Shown one piece after another: positions 26,626-35,301 of a stretch of 64,000 nt of DNA (the stretch's first letter is position 1; each line of letters begins with the position of its first letter). Source of the DNA: Flavobacterium nitrogenifigens (lineage in GTDB: Bacteria > Bacteroidota > Bacteroidia > Flavobacteriales > Flavobacteriaceae); assembly GCF_003254565.1 (NCBI RefSeq), contig NZ_QJRI01000181.1, positions 297,210 to 361,209 of the forward strand, given 5' to 3'. The notes below the pieces were generated by a model. The model was not told the origin of the DNA and did no database searches. It saw only the letters and a program-made list of their open reading frames with translations. A program made the position numbers and the translations under genes.

Positions 26626-27834
26626 ATGATCAAAAATTTCGATATAATCATCGTTGGCGGAGGCGCTGCAGGTTTTTTTACCGCAATTAATATTGCAGAG
26701 AAAAATCCGAAACTTAAAATCGCCATTTTAGAAAGAGGCAAAGAAGTGCTTTCTAAAGTTCGCGTTTCTGGAGGCGGACGATGCAACGTTACGCACGCTT
26801 GTTTTGAACCCAATGAATTGGTTAAATTTTATCCTCGCGGAGAAAAAGAACTTCGAGGGCCTTTCCATCAATTTTGCTCTGGCGATACAATTGAATGGTT
26901 CGAGAAACATGGCGTAGAATTAAAAATTGAAGAAGACGGGCGACTATTTCCTGTTTCCAATTCTTCACAAACTATTATCGATTGCTTCTTAAAAGCAACT
27001 GAAAAATTAGGTATAAAAGTCTTGACAGGACAAAGTGTACAATCTATTTTCAAAAAAGAAAACCATTGGAAAATTGATACACAAAGTGACAATTATGCTG
27101 CCGAAAAATTAGTTATGGCAACAGGAAGCAATCCCAAAATCTGGGAAATGCTTCAGGAACACGGACATGCAATTGTGAGCCCTGTCCCTTCCCTATTTAC
27201 TTTTAATATCAAAGATTCTCGAATTAAAGAATTACCAGGCGTTGCTGCACAAGTTACCGTAAATGTAAAAGATACTAAACTAGAATCGACAGGTCCTTTG
27301 TTGATTACGCACTGGGGAATGAGCGGACCAGCAATTTTAAAACTTTCGGCTTGGGGCGCTCGTATTTTGCATGACAAAAACTATCAGTTTACCATTTTCG
27401 TTAATTGGCTAAATGATGTTGATTTTGAAGATGCCGAAAAAATCCTAAAAGACTTAAAACAGGAACACGCTAAAAAAGCAGTTTCTAAAAAATCGCCTTT
27501 TGACTTCCCTAACCGTTTATGGGAAAGTCTGGTTCTCGCTTCAGGAATTGATTCAGAAACCAAATGGGCAGATTTATCTAAAAACCAATTACAGAACTTG
27601 ACTTCACAACTCACAAAAGCCGAATTTAAAGTCAACGGAAAAAGTACTTTCAAGGAAGAATTTGTAACTGCTGGTGGAATCGATTTAAAAGAGATCAACT
27701 TTAAAACCATGGAAAGTAAAATTCACGAAAAGCTTTATTTTGCTGGTGAAATTGTAAACATCGACGCTATTACCGGCGGATTTAATTTTCAGAATGCCTG
27801 GACGAGCGGGTTTATTCTGGCTCAAAATATTTAA
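26626..27834 (+). CDS. HI0933/YhiN-family flavoprotein (BaiN-like oxidoreductase)
   Basis: 402 aa from the ATG at 26626; a GTG six codons upstream lies in the repeat. N-terminal FAD-binding IIIVGGGAAGFFTAINIAE, then VSGGGRCNVTH, the family signature, FYPRGEKELRGPF, GRLFPVSNSSQTIIDCF, LVMATGSNPK, and the C-terminal VTAGGIDLKEIN and YFAGEIVNIDAITGGFNFQNAWTSG. These are predicted FAD-dependent reductases of uncertain substrate. A HAD phosphatase gene follows after 6 nt, so they are probably co-transcribed. Confidence 0.9.
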   Translation: MIKNFDIIIVGGGAAGFFTAINIAEKNPKLKIAILERGKEVLSKVRVSGGGRCNVTHACFEPNELVKFYPRGEKELRGPFHQFCSGDTIEWFEKHGVELKIEEDGRLFPVSNSSQTIIDCFLKATEKLGIKVLTGQSVQSIFKKENHWKIDTQSDNYAAEKLVMATGSNPKIWEMLQEHGHAIVSPVPSLFTFNIKDSRIKELPGVAAQVTVNVKDTKLESTGPLLITHWGMSGPAILKLSAWGARILHDKNYQFTIFVNWLNDVDFEDAEKILKDLKQEHAKKAVSKKSPFDFPNRLWESLVLASGIDSETKWADLSKNQLQNLTSQLTKAEFKVNGKSTFKEEFVTAGGIDLKEINFKTMESKIHEKLYFAGEIVNIDAITGGFNFQNAWTSGFILAQNI

Positions 27835-27840
27835 CACAAA

Positions 27841-28488
27841 ATGAAATTTAAAGGAATTATTTTTGATTTAGACGGAACGCTAGTAGATTCATTACATGAC
27901 ATTTCAGATGCAATGAATAAAGTACTTACCGCTCTAAGTTACCCAACACATGATTACGATACTTACCAATATTTTATCGGAAGTGGTTTACGAAATTTGG
28001 TTAGTAAAGCATTGCCAGCCACAAACAATTCTGACGATGAAATCGAAAGTTGTTTTGAATGTATGGTCGATGAATACACTAAAATCTGTACGCTGAAAAC
28101 AAAACCTTATGACGGAATTGTTGAATTGCTTGAAAATCTGACTTCACAAAACATCAAAATGGCTGTTTTCTCAAACAAAGCTGATGAATTGACGAAGAAA
28201 ATAGCTTATGAATTATTTCCAAAACAATTTGACGCAGCAGTTGGTCTGAGCACAGAAGAACTGAAAAAACCGAATCCGTTTGAAGCAATTGAAATCAGTA
28301 AAAAATGGAATTTAAAACCCGAAGAAATCCTTTTTGTCGGCGATTCTGATATTGATATGAAAACAGCTGTAAATGCTAATATGTTTCCTGTTGGCGTAAC
28401 TTGGGGTTATAGAACCGAAGATGAATTGAAAAACAGTGGCGCAAAAGCGGTTATTAATAATGCCTCTGAATTAATTGCAATTCTATAG
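27841..28488 (+). CDS. HAD-family phosphatase, phosphoglycolate phosphatase-like
   Basis: 215 aa. Motif I IFDLDGTLVDSLHDI (nucleophile Asp9), motif II SNKAD, motif III KKPNPFEAIEI, motif IV FVGDSDIDMKTAVNANMFPVGVTWGYRTEDEL, characteristic of Gph-like enzymes. It probably dephosphorylates 2-phosphoglycolate or a similar small metabolite. It sits 6 nt after the flavoprotein gene. Specificity cannot be set from sequence. Confidence 0.88.
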   Translation: MKFKGIIFDLDGTLVDSLHDISDAMNKVLTALSYPTHDYDTYQYFIGSGLRNLVSKALPATNNSDDEIESCFECMVDEYTKICTLKTKPYDGIVELLENLTSQNIKMAVFSNKADELTKKIAYELFPKQFDAAVGLSTEELKKPNPFEAIEISKKWNLKPEEILFVGDSDIDMKTAVNANMFPVGVTWGYRTEDELKNSGAKAVINNASELIAIL

Positions 28489-28516
28489 TTATTTACAAAA
28501 GACTTGTATATATTTG
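28489..28516 (+). promoter_or_regulatory. Probable promoter of the first beta-propeller lipoprotein gene
   Basis: TTA (28489-28491), a 17-nt spacer, then TATATTTG (28509-28516), a full TANNTTTG match, 33 nt before the chosen start. Confidence 0.5.
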
Positions 28517-28548
28517 CCTCCAAAAACAGGGCAAAACTTACAAAAAAA

Positions 28549-29622
28549 ATGCAGAAAATATTATTAGCAGCTATACTTTTGTTTACAATTTATAGTTGTG
28601 AAAACGACAACGATTCTCCAAAAAATAAAGAAGAAAAAATAATATTAAAAACGAATGTTATAGATGCTGAATATTCCAAAAAGACAGATCAATTAGTCTT
28701 TATCTCATCAAATCCTTCTCAAGTAAACATTTTTAACTCCAACACCGAAACATTTCAAAAAATTTCATTGGCTTATGCCCCAACATGTATTTCTATTTCG
28801 CAAGATGGCAATACAGCTGTTGTAGGTCATGATGGCCACATCACACATGTTAATTTAAAAAATCCATCCATAATCCAAACCTACAACATTTCTTGCTCTG
28901 CACTTGATATTGTTCTTGGAAAAAATAGATGGGCGTATGTTTTTCCTGAAAAAGATCAATGGACATACATAAAAAGTGTTAACATGAATTTGGAATATAA
29001 TTATGAAATGCCCATAAGTATATACAATCAATTACACGCTGGAGCTAAAGGACGGTTAGATCCTTCAGGTAATTATATTTACATGCAAAGTCCACTATCA
29101 AGAGGGCAAGTTCAACGTCTAACAATTAAAAATGGAGATATCGATGATAGATACGAATCTAACTTTGAAGAAGAAAACTACACTATTCCAAGCATATGGT
29201 TTTCAGAAAACGGCGATAGACTTTTTACTAGAGAAAGAAGTGTTTTAAAAACCTCTGAACTTAATAGTTTAGATGGGGTATATAATGGCAGAATTCCTTC
29301 AGAAAATAATTACAAGATTGATTGGCTTGATCATTCTTCTTTAAAAGGAAAATTATATGTAATCTTTTCAAGTGGCGATCAATGGGATTTAATTAAATCG
29401 AATAGCATTTATGTTTTTAACGATGCAGATCTTAGTTATGTAAATAAACTTGAATTGGAAAAATATTTCAATCAAACGGGAAGAAACAATGTAGAAACTT
29501 TTGATGCTATGCCTTATTTTGCTTTTAGCAACTCAACTGGAAAAAATCTATTTGTAATAACAAAGGCACTTGATTCTGATTTGGTTAATGAATGGGCAAT
29601 TCAAAAAATCAATATTAACTAA
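28549..29622 (+). CDS. Lipoprotein with beta-propeller-like repeats (paralog 1)
   Basis: 357 aa from the ATG at 28549. The frame opens 15 codons earlier, but that stretch contains the promoter and the Met here starts a proper lipoprotein signal (MQKILLAAILLFTIYSC, Cys17). The remainder has repeated beta-rich segments (QLVFISSNPSQVNIFNS, APTCISISQDGNTAVVGHDG, GRLDPSGNYIYMQ, WLDHSSLKGKLYVIFS) typical of WD40/quinoprotein-like propellers. I do not recognise a named family. The next gene is a paralog with matching segments along nearly the whole length; the two are a tandem duplication. Confidence 0.7.
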   Translation: MQKILLAAILLFTIYSCENDNDSPKNKEEKIILKTNVIDAEYSKKTDQLVFISSNPSQVNIFNSNTETFQKISLAYAPTCISISQDGNTAVVGHDGHITHVNLKNPSIIQTYNISCSALDIVLGKNRWAYVFPEKDQWTYIKSVNMNLEYNYEMPISIYNQLHAGAKGRLDPSGNYIYMQSPLSRGQVQRLTIKNGDIDDRYESNFEEENYTIPSIWFSENGDRLFTRERSVLKTSELNSLDGVYNGRIPSENNYKIDWLDHSSLKGKLYVIFSSGDQWDLIKSNSIYVFNDADLSYVNKLELEKYFNQTGRNNVETFDAMPYFAFSNSTGKNLFVITKALDSDLVNEWAIQKININ

Positions 29623-29694
29623 TCACTATTTCTTTTAATTAAAACCTCTTAATTATTTCCATTATACTATAGTTCTAAAACACTATTAAAAATT

Positions 29695-31062
29695 ATGAAA
29701 AAAATTATTTTATCATTAATAATATTGTCAACCATTGTTGGATGTTCTAATAATGATTCAAACGAAAAAAACAAAGAAGCAAATTATTCAGTACCAGACA
29801 CATTAAATTTTACTATTTTCAATAACAAACTTGTCCTTAATATTGAAAATCAAGGAGAAACAGCTTTAAATTATACCATAACAAGTTCAAAAAACTATGT
29901 TGCGCTTTCTAAAAAAGAAGGAGCTGTAACTTCACTAAATCATGATGAAATTACGGTTACTGTTGATAAACAAAACTTACCAAATGGCAAATCATATTCA
30001 AAATTATATCTAAATATCAATAATAAAAAAGATTCTATAGTTGTAAGTGTAACCAATTTTGTAGAGCAGAAAGTAACTTTAAATTCTGATGTTGTTGATG
30101 CAGAATTTTCTAAAGTTACCAATCAGCTTGTATATGTCTCCGCAAGTCCTTCTGCTGTAAATATTTTATCAGCAAATACAGGTTCAATTGAAAGTATAAC
30201 TTTACCATATGCCCCAACATGTGTCTCAATATCTCCTGATGGAAAAACCGCAGTAACCGGACATGATCGATATATTTCTTATATCAATCTAATCAACAAA
30301 ACTATTATAAAAACATATCCAGTATCTTGTTACGCAAATGATATTGTACTTGGAAACAATAAATGGGCATATGTTTTCCCTGCCAAAGGTCAATCGACTT
30401 TTATAAGATCCATAAATTTAAGCTTGACAACCGATAATGAATACGAACACATTGGTGAAAGAATTTACGAAGGAAATAAAGCGCGATTACACCCTTCAGG
30501 TAAATATATTTATGGAGCAGAAAATAACTTATCACCAATGGATATAGAGAAATATGACATTCAAAATGGAAATGCAGAATACAGCTACGATTCTCCCTAT
30601 CATGGAGATTATATTATGAACGGAAACCTATGGTTTTCTGAAGATGGAAATAGAATATTTACGAGAGGAAAAACCGTTTTTAAAACTTCTGAACTTAGAA
30701 GTCAGGATATGTTATATAATGGCACAATCACTACTGAAACGAACCCATACACACCTATTCAATGGTTAGATCATTCATCAGTAAAAAACAATCTCTATCT
30801 ATTACTTGTAGCTGATGATAATTGGAATCAAAAGAAACTTCCTAATATTTATGTTTATAATGACTCCAATCTTAGCTTTAAAAGCAAGATTCCGCTAGAG
30901 CAGTTTCTTGTATCAAAAAGTGAATCGAATAAAGTATTTTACGATGCAGAACCCTATTTTGTATTTAGTAATTCTGCTGGAAATAATTTATTTGTAATTG
31001 TAAAAGCAACCGGAGCAGGTTTAGCCAAAGAATGGGCAATTGAAAAAATAAATATAGAATAA
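29695..31062 (+). CDS. Lipoprotein with BACON/Ig-like domain and beta-propeller (paralog 2)
   Basis: 455 aa. Lipoprotein signal with Cys17 (STIVGC). An extra N-terminal domain (about 30-120; TLNFTIFNNKLVLNIENQGE and ITVTVDKQNLPNGKSYSK) resembles a BACON or Ig-like module and is absent from the upstream paralog. The remaining ~330 residues align with that paralog (shared YAPTC[IV]SIS, NRWAYVFP/NKWAYVFP, KTSEL, QWLDHSS/DWLDHSS, EWAI.KINI ends). Probably displayed on the outer membrane; the ligand is unknown. Confidence 0.7.
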   Translation: MKKIILSLIILSTIVGCSNNDSNEKNKEANYSVPDTLNFTIFNNKLVLNIENQGETALNYTITSSKNYVALSKKEGAVTSLNHDEITVTVDKQNLPNGKSYSKLYLNINNKKDSIVVSVTNFVEQKVTLNSDVVDAEFSKVTNQLVYVSASPSAVNILSANTGSIESITLPYAPTCVSISPDGKTAVTGHDRYISYINLINKTIIKTYPVSCYANDIVLGNNKWAYVFPAKGQSTFIRSINLSLTTDNEYEHIGERIYEGNKARLHPSGKYIYGAENNLSPMDIEKYDIQNGNAEYSYDSPYHGDYIMNGNLWFSEDGNRIFTRGKTVFKTSELRSQDMLYNGTITTETNPYTPIQWLDHSSVKNNLYLLLVADDNWNQKKLPNIYVYNDSNLSFKSKIPLEQFLVSKSESNKVFYDAEPYFVFSNSAGNNLFVIVKATGAGLAKEWAIEKINIE

Positions 31063-31069
31063 TAATCAA

Positions 31070-31085
31070 TTACGTTTAAGCGTAA
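31070..31085. promoter_or_regulatory. Inverted repeat abutting the Crp/Fnr gene start
   Basis: TTACG-N6-CGTAA directly before the ATG at 31086. A possible autoregulatory site; the short half-sites could also be chance. Confidence 0.3.
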
Positions 31086-31667
31086 ATGAAATCAACATAT
31101 TCTTTATTACAAAAACAAATCTTAGCAATTGCCTCTTTTTCTGAAAATGAAATGGAGGCAATTACTTCTTGTTTTAAATATGAAAAGTTCAATGCCAAAG
31201 AATACCTTTCGTCGATGGGAAAAACTAGCAACAAGATTTTCTTTATTGTCGAAGGTCTTGCTCGTGTTTATTATCTCAAAGACGGAAAAGAAATTACCAC
31301 TTATTTAAGCTGTGATGAAGGTTTTATTGCCTCGTATTCCAGTTTTATAAATCAATCGGTTTCTTTTGAAAATATTCAATGTATTGAAGATTGCGAAGTC
31401 CTTTCTATCACTTTCGAGAAAATGCAGTTTTTGTATAACGAAATTCCAAATTGGGAACGTGTTGGAAGAATTCTCGCCGAACAGAATTACCTCTGCATGG
31501 CAGACAGAGTTTTAAAATTACAAATGATTCCAGCCAAAGAAAAATACCAGACTTTTTTATCATCGGCTCCAGCCAAAATAATGCAGCGAACACCTTTAAT
31601 TTACATCGCTTCCTTTCTCGGCATTACGCCCGAATCATTGAGCAGAATCCGTCAGGACATTTCTTAA
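31086..31667 (+). CDS. Crp/Fnr-family transcriptional regulator
   Basis: 193 aa. A cNMP-binding-like beta-roll (about 20-115, with GLARVYYLKDGKEITTYLSCDEGF and FENIQCIEDCEVLSITFEKM) is followed by a C-terminal helix-turn-helix (RTPLIYIASFLGITPESLSRIRQDIS). The usual Crp phosphate-binding cassette residues are not evident, so cAMP binding is unlikely. This short form, with the HTH at the very end, is typical of Bacteroidota regulators beside metabolic or detoxification genes. The MBL-fold hydrolase 61 nt downstream is a plausible target. Confidence 0.85.
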   Translation: MKSTYSLLQKQILAIASFSENEMEAITSCFKYEKFNAKEYLSSMGKTSNKIFFIVEGLARVYYLKDGKEITTYLSCDEGFIASYSSFINQSVSFENIQCIEDCEVLSITFEKMQFLYNEIPNWERVGRILAEQNYLCMADRVLKLQMIPAKEKYQTFLSSAPAKIMQRTPLIYIASFLGITPESLSRIRQDIS

Positions 31668-31728
31668 CATTTATCAAGTGAGTTGAAAAACGGAATTCGA
31701 ATCTTTGTCAAAATAAAATTTGAAAAAG

Positions 31729-32397
31729 ATGAAGAATATTGCCAAAGACGTTTACCAGATTCCTTTGTTTCCAAGAAATGCCATTAATTGTTATCTAATT
31801 GAAGATGTTTTGATTGATGCTGGAATTCGTAGTTCTGCAAATACAATTTTTAAAGCATTAAACGAGAAACCAATTAGTAAACATGTCTTAACCCATGCAC
31901 ATGCCGATCATCAGGGAAGCAGCAAAACAATCTGCGAAACTTTAAACATTCCGCTTTTATGCAGTGAACCCGAAAAAGAGTTTGCCGAAAACGGAAATGT
32001 AGTCACAGAATACCCAAACCCGAATCATTTAATTTCAAAATTTCAGAAAAACTTCTGGGCAGGAAAAGGACATTTTGTTTCTCATACTTTAAAAGAAGGC
32101 GATCAAATTGGCGGATTCACGGTTATTGAAACTCCAGGACATTCACGGGGTCACATCTCATTTTTTAGAGAAAAAGATGGCGTTTTAATTGTTGGAGATG
32201 TTATGACCAATATGAATCTTCTAACAACAAAAGTCGGTTTGCATGAACCTCCGAATTTGTTTACCGCTGATAAAGAAACCAATAGAAAATCCATTCAAAA
32301 ACTAGCTTTTCTAAAACCAAAAATACTGTGTTTTGGTCACGGACCTGTTTTGTTTCGTAATGGCGAATTCGAAAAATTTACCCAAAACATCAGGTAA
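31729..32397 (+). CDS. MBL-fold metallo-hydrolase
   Basis: 222 aa from the ATG at 31729; a TTG three codons upstream is less likely. The metal site motif THAHADHQGS (HxHxDH) lies near 55-64. The third His is in ETPGHSRGHISFF, the Asp in VLIVGDVMTN, and the last His in LCFGHGPVL, giving a complete di-metal set. Likely a cytoplasmic hydrolase of glyoxalase II or quorum-quenching-like fold; the substrate is unknown. It follows the Crp/Fnr gene and may be controlled by it. Confidence 0.85.
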   Translation: MKNIAKDVYQIPLFPRNAINCYLIEDVLIDAGIRSSANTIFKALNEKPISKHVLTHAHADHQGSSKTICETLNIPLLCSEPEKEFAENGNVVTEYPNPNHLISKFQKNFWAGKGHFVSHTLKEGDQIGGFTVIETPGHSRGHISFFREKDGVLIVGDVMTNMNLLTTKVGLHEPPNLFTADKETNRKSIQKLAFLKPKILCFGHGPVLFRNGEFEKFTQNIR

Positions 32398-32479
32398 TTT
32401 TATTAACAAGAATTTACATGTTCTGTAAGTTTTCGTTAAGACTATTCTAATAATTTTACTCTCAACTAATTAATCCTAT

Positions 32480-33235
32480 ATGAGAGTAAAATTACTTACC
32501 ACAATTTCTATTTTCACCTATCAGCTTAGTATTTCTCAAAATGAAAAATTATTAAACGGAAAAGTTCTTTCACAGAATATTCCGCTCAATAAAGTAGAAG
32601 TAATTAATAAAACTGCCAAGACCAGCACGAGAACAAACGAACTTGGCGAATTTTCGATTCTGGTACGACCACAAGATAGTGTGTTGTTTTTCTCTAAAGA
32701 TTACTTTTTTAAAAGACTAAAAATTTCTCAGGAAAATATAGATCAGAACAATATTATTGTAAATATGATTCTAAAACCTGAAGAATTGGATGAAGTTTTA
32801 ATTACAACTATAAAATTTCCCCATGTAAGTATGACACAAGAAGTTTCAGATTCGATTGCATTAATAAAAGCTTCCCGTAATTTACAGAAATATACTGGCG
32901 TTTATGATGGCACCATTTCAAATGGAATGAATTTTGGTACTATGGGAGCAGGTCTTTTAGGTTTGTTTAAAAAGGAAGAAAACAGCAATAAAAAGCCTAA
33001 AAAGAAAACTCCCGAATTAGATTTCAAAACATTTGCGGAAGCAACCTGTCCTCTGGATTTCTTTACAAAAGACTTAAAATTAAATCCAAATGAAAAGGCT
33101 CTTTTTCTAGAATTTTGTTCCGCCGATCCGCAATCTGAAATTATTCTAAAACAAAAAAATCTACTTTATACAATGGATTTTTTATATGCTAAAAATGAAG
33201 AATTTAAGAAACTGAAAACGGAGATTAAAAATTAA
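32480..33235 (+). CDS. Carboxypeptidase-regulatory-like domain protein
   Basis: 251 aa with a signal-like N-terminus (TISIFTYQLSISQ). Residues 22-110 form a CarboxypepD_reg-like beta-sandwich (LNGKVLSQNIPLNKVEVINKT, TNELGEFSILVRPQDSVLFFS, ELDEVLI). The C-terminal 140 residues (Lys-rich NKKPKKKTPELDF, then helices) are of unknown function. This domain usually precedes TonB receptors; here no barrel follows, so the protein is a free-standing periplasmic or surface factor. Its stop is 4 nt from the stop of the convergent tspO gene. Confidence 0.6.
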   Translation: MRVKLLTTISIFTYQLSISQNEKLLNGKVLSQNIPLNKVEVINKTAKTSTRTNELGEFSILVRPQDSVLFFSKDYFFKRLKISQENIDQNNIIVNMILKPEELDEVLITTIKFPHVSMTQEVSDSIALIKASRNLQKYTGVYDGTISNGMNFGTMGAGLLGLFKKEENSNKKPKKKTPELDFKTFAEATCPLDFFTKDLKLNPNEKALFLEFCSADPQSEIILKQKNLLYTMDFLYAKNEEFKKLKTEIKN

Positions 33236-33239
33236 AAAA

Positions 33240-33716
33240 CTACTTATTTAACCACCAAATACTAGCATTCAAAACAGTCGCAAATCCAACCCAAGCTAAA
33301 TATGGAATCAATAAATAACCTGCAGTTTTATTGATTTTGACGAATTTCAAATACGTTTCATAAATCATCAGCCATAAAAGCACAATTTCGATTAAAGCTA
33401 ACATCGGATTTTTTAATCCGAAGAATAAATACGACCAAATTGAATTTAAAATTAATTGAATAATAAAAAACAGCAATGCTTTTTTAACTTCTTCTGTATT
33501 TTCTTTTATTCTGTCCCAAACCAACGCAACTGCAATTGCCATTAGAATATAAATCACTGTCCAAACTGGCATAAAAACCCAATTCGGCGGATTAAAAACT
33601 GGCTTCTCTAGCATTATATACCAAGTTTCAATACTAGGTTTTGTAACTACTCCGGCAGAATATCCTACTGTTAAACAAATTACTAAAGCTATAGCGATTT
33701 TTACGAACTTATTCAT
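33240..33716 (-). CDS. tspO: TspO/MBR-family membrane protein
   Basis: 158 aa from the Met at 33714-33716; seven upstream codons are possible but would delay the first helix. Five TM helices. The family pattern KPVFNPPNWVFMPVWTVIYILMAIAVALVWD, with Pro and Trp-rich loop 1 and LILNSIWSYLFFGLKNP, is clear, as is the end YLAWVGFATVLNASIWWLN. TspO binds porphyrins or related tetrapyrroles and is linked to stress responses. Single-gene unit, convergent with the preceding gene. Confidence 0.93.
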   Translation of the reverse strand: MNKFVKIAIALVICLTVGYSAGVVTKPSIETWYIMLEKPVFNPPNWVFMPVWTVIYILMAIAVALVWDRIKENTEEVKKALLFFIIQLILNSIWSYLFFGLKNPMLALIEIVLLWLMIYETYLKFVKINKTAGYLLIPYLAWVGFATVLNASIWWLNK

Positions 33717-33760
33717 GAATTCTAATTTTGGATTCAAAAATAGTCAAAAGAAAAGTTTAA

Positions 33761-33928
33761 ACCATATAAGTTATATAAGTTCATTTGAAGGATTTAATTC
33801 TGTGTCAGGCTGAGCGGAGTCGAAGCCCTTTCCAATTCATAAGCCTTCGACTCCGCTCAGGATGATAATCATGTCAAAGTTCATTTTTAGTAAACCGTGC
33901 TTATAATTTCTTATATAACTTACATGGT
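33761..33928. repeat. Nested palindromes: family J inside family C
   Basis: The outer arms ACCATATAAGTTATATAAGT (33761-33780, extended by TCATTT) and its inverse (33905-33928) enclose an inner inverted pair, CTGAGCGGAGTCGAA (33810-33824) and TTCGACTCCGCTCAG (33846-33860). The outer family recurs at 41437-41522 with different loop content. Confidence 0.8.
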
Positions 33929-33952
33929 GAAAAAATGAAAAAGTTATCTTTG
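33920..33952 (+). promoter_or_regulatory. Probable mvaD promoter
   Basis: TTA (33920-33922), a 22-nt spacer, then TATCTTTG (33945-33952), a full -7 match 17 nt before the ATG. The -33 element falls in the right arm of repeat family C. Confidence 0.45.
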
Positions 33953-33969
33953 CCAAAATTTTATAATTC

Positions 33970-35052
33970 ATGTTAACAGCAGCTGATTTTATACCAAATC
34001 CATATACTTCAACAATCGAAAACGGAAACTTTGAATGGAGCGCTCCAAGCAACATTGCGTTAGTGAAATACTGGGGAAAAAAAGACAACCAGATTCCAGC
34101 AAATCCTTCTGTAAGTTTTACTTTGAATAATTGTAAAACGATTACGAAATTGGCTTTTGAAAGAAGAGCAAACCAAAATGCTTTTTCTTTTGATTTACTT
34201 TTTGAAGGAAAGCCAAAAGAAGATTTCAAACCAAAGATTCAGAAGTTTTTAGAAAGAGTTGAGGTTTATTTGCCGTTTTTGAAAGACTATCATTTTACAA
34301 TTGATACTCAGAATACATTTCCGCACAGTTCGGGAATTGCTTCTTCAGCTTCTGGAATGGCAGCTTTGGCAATGAATTTTATGAGTTTAGAAAAACAACT
34401 GAATCCTGAAATGACTGACGAATATTTTTATCAGAAAGCTTCATTTTTGGCTCGTTTAGGTTCTGGAAGTGCTTGCCGAAGCGTAAAAGGAAATGTTGTC
34501 GTTTGGGGAAATCAGGAAAATATTGAGGGAAGTACGGATTTATTTGGAGTAGAATTTCCGTATACGATTCATGAAAATTTCAAGAATTATCAAGACACTA
34601 TTTTATTGGTTGATAAAGGCGAAAAACAAGTTTCTAGCACCGTTGGACACGATTTAATGCACAATCATCCTTATGCTGAAAGACGTTTTACACAAGCACA
34701 CGAAAATCTAGATAAATTAATTGCCATTTTTGAAAGTGGAAACTTAGACGAATTCATCAAAGTTGTAGAAAGTGAAGCATTAACGCTACACGCCATGATG
34801 ATGACATCGTTGCCATATTTCATTTTAATGAAGCCAAATACGCTGCAAATCATAAATGCAATCTGGAAATTTAGAAATGAAACTCAGATTCCTGTGTGTT
34901 TTACGCTTGATGCTGGAGCAAATGTGCATGCACTTTATCCCGAAAACGTTACAGAAAAAGTACTTCAATTTATTCAAGACGAATTAGTTGTATTTTGTCA
35001 GAATAGTCAATACATTTGCGACAAAATTGGACACGGTGCGATTGCATTATAA
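33970..35052 (+). CDS. mvaD: Diphosphomevalonate decarboxylase
   Basis: 360 aa. The GHMP-family enzyme makes isopentenyl diphosphate from mevalonate diphosphate. Motif 1 is SNIALVKYWGKKDNQIPANPSVSFTL, with the Lys-Tyr-Trp-Gly-Lys signature; the ATP-binding loop is PHSSGIASSASGMAALA; SGSACRSVKGNVVVWG and the C-terminal FTLDAGANVHALYPE complete the site. The Asp of DAGAN is the likely catalytic residue. The cytoplasmic mevalonate route fits Flavobacteriia. The mevalonate kinase gene lies just beyond an inserted toxin-antitoxin pair. Confidence 0.94.
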   Translation: MLTAADFIPNPYTSTIENGNFEWSAPSNIALVKYWGKKDNQIPANPSVSFTLNNCKTITKLAFERRANQNAFSFDLLFEGKPKEDFKPKIQKFLERVEVYLPFLKDYHFTIDTQNTFPHSSGIASSASGMAALAMNFMSLEKQLNPEMTDEYFYQKASFLARLGSGSACRSVKGNVVVWGNQENIEGSTDLFGVEFPYTIHENFKNYQDTILLVDKGEKQVSSTVGHDLMHNHPYAERRFTQAHENLDKLIAIFESGNLDEFIKVVESEALTLHAMMMTSLPYFILMKPNTLQIINAIWKFRNETQIPVCFTLDAGANVHALYPENVTEKVLQFIQDELVVFCQNSQYICDKIGHGAIAL

Positions 35053-35057
35053 TTTTG
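35027..35057 (+). promoter_or_regulatory. Promoter of the toxin-antitoxin pair inside the mvaD 3' end
   Basis: TTG (35027-35029), a 20-nt spacer, then TAATTTTG (35050-35057), an exact consensus match. The -7 box begins at the mvaD stop codon. Confidence 0.65.
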
Positions 35058-35082
35058 CGTATCTTTAGTTAAATTTTTGGTT

Positions 35083-35301
35083 ATGGACATGCAATTAGAA
35101 AAATTAGAACTGATAAAGCTTTTAGCTGAAACAGAAAATCCTAACATCATAAAATCTATTCGAAAAATTTTCAAAAAAGAACAGAAAGATTGGTGGGATG
35201 ATTTGACCGACGAGCAAAAGGCGGAAATTGAAGAAGGAGAAAGACAAATTGAACGTGGTGAATTTGTTGAGTATGAAGAAATGATGAAAAAATTTCGTTA
35301 A
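35083..35301 (+). CDS. Antitoxin of a ParE/RelE-type pair
   Basis: 72 aa from the ATG at 35083. Mostly helical and strongly acidic at the C-terminus (WWDDLTDEQKAEIEEGERQIERGEFVEYEEMM), typical of small Bacteroidota antitoxins paired with RelE/ParE toxins. No DNA-binding ribbon is obvious. The stop overlaps the toxin start by one base (TAATG), so the two are translationally coupled. The antitoxin role is inferred from this pairing. Confidence 0.8.
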   Translation: MDMQLEKLELIKLLAETENPNIIKSIRKIFKKEQKDWWDDLTDEQKAEIEEGERQIERGEFVEYEEMMKKFR

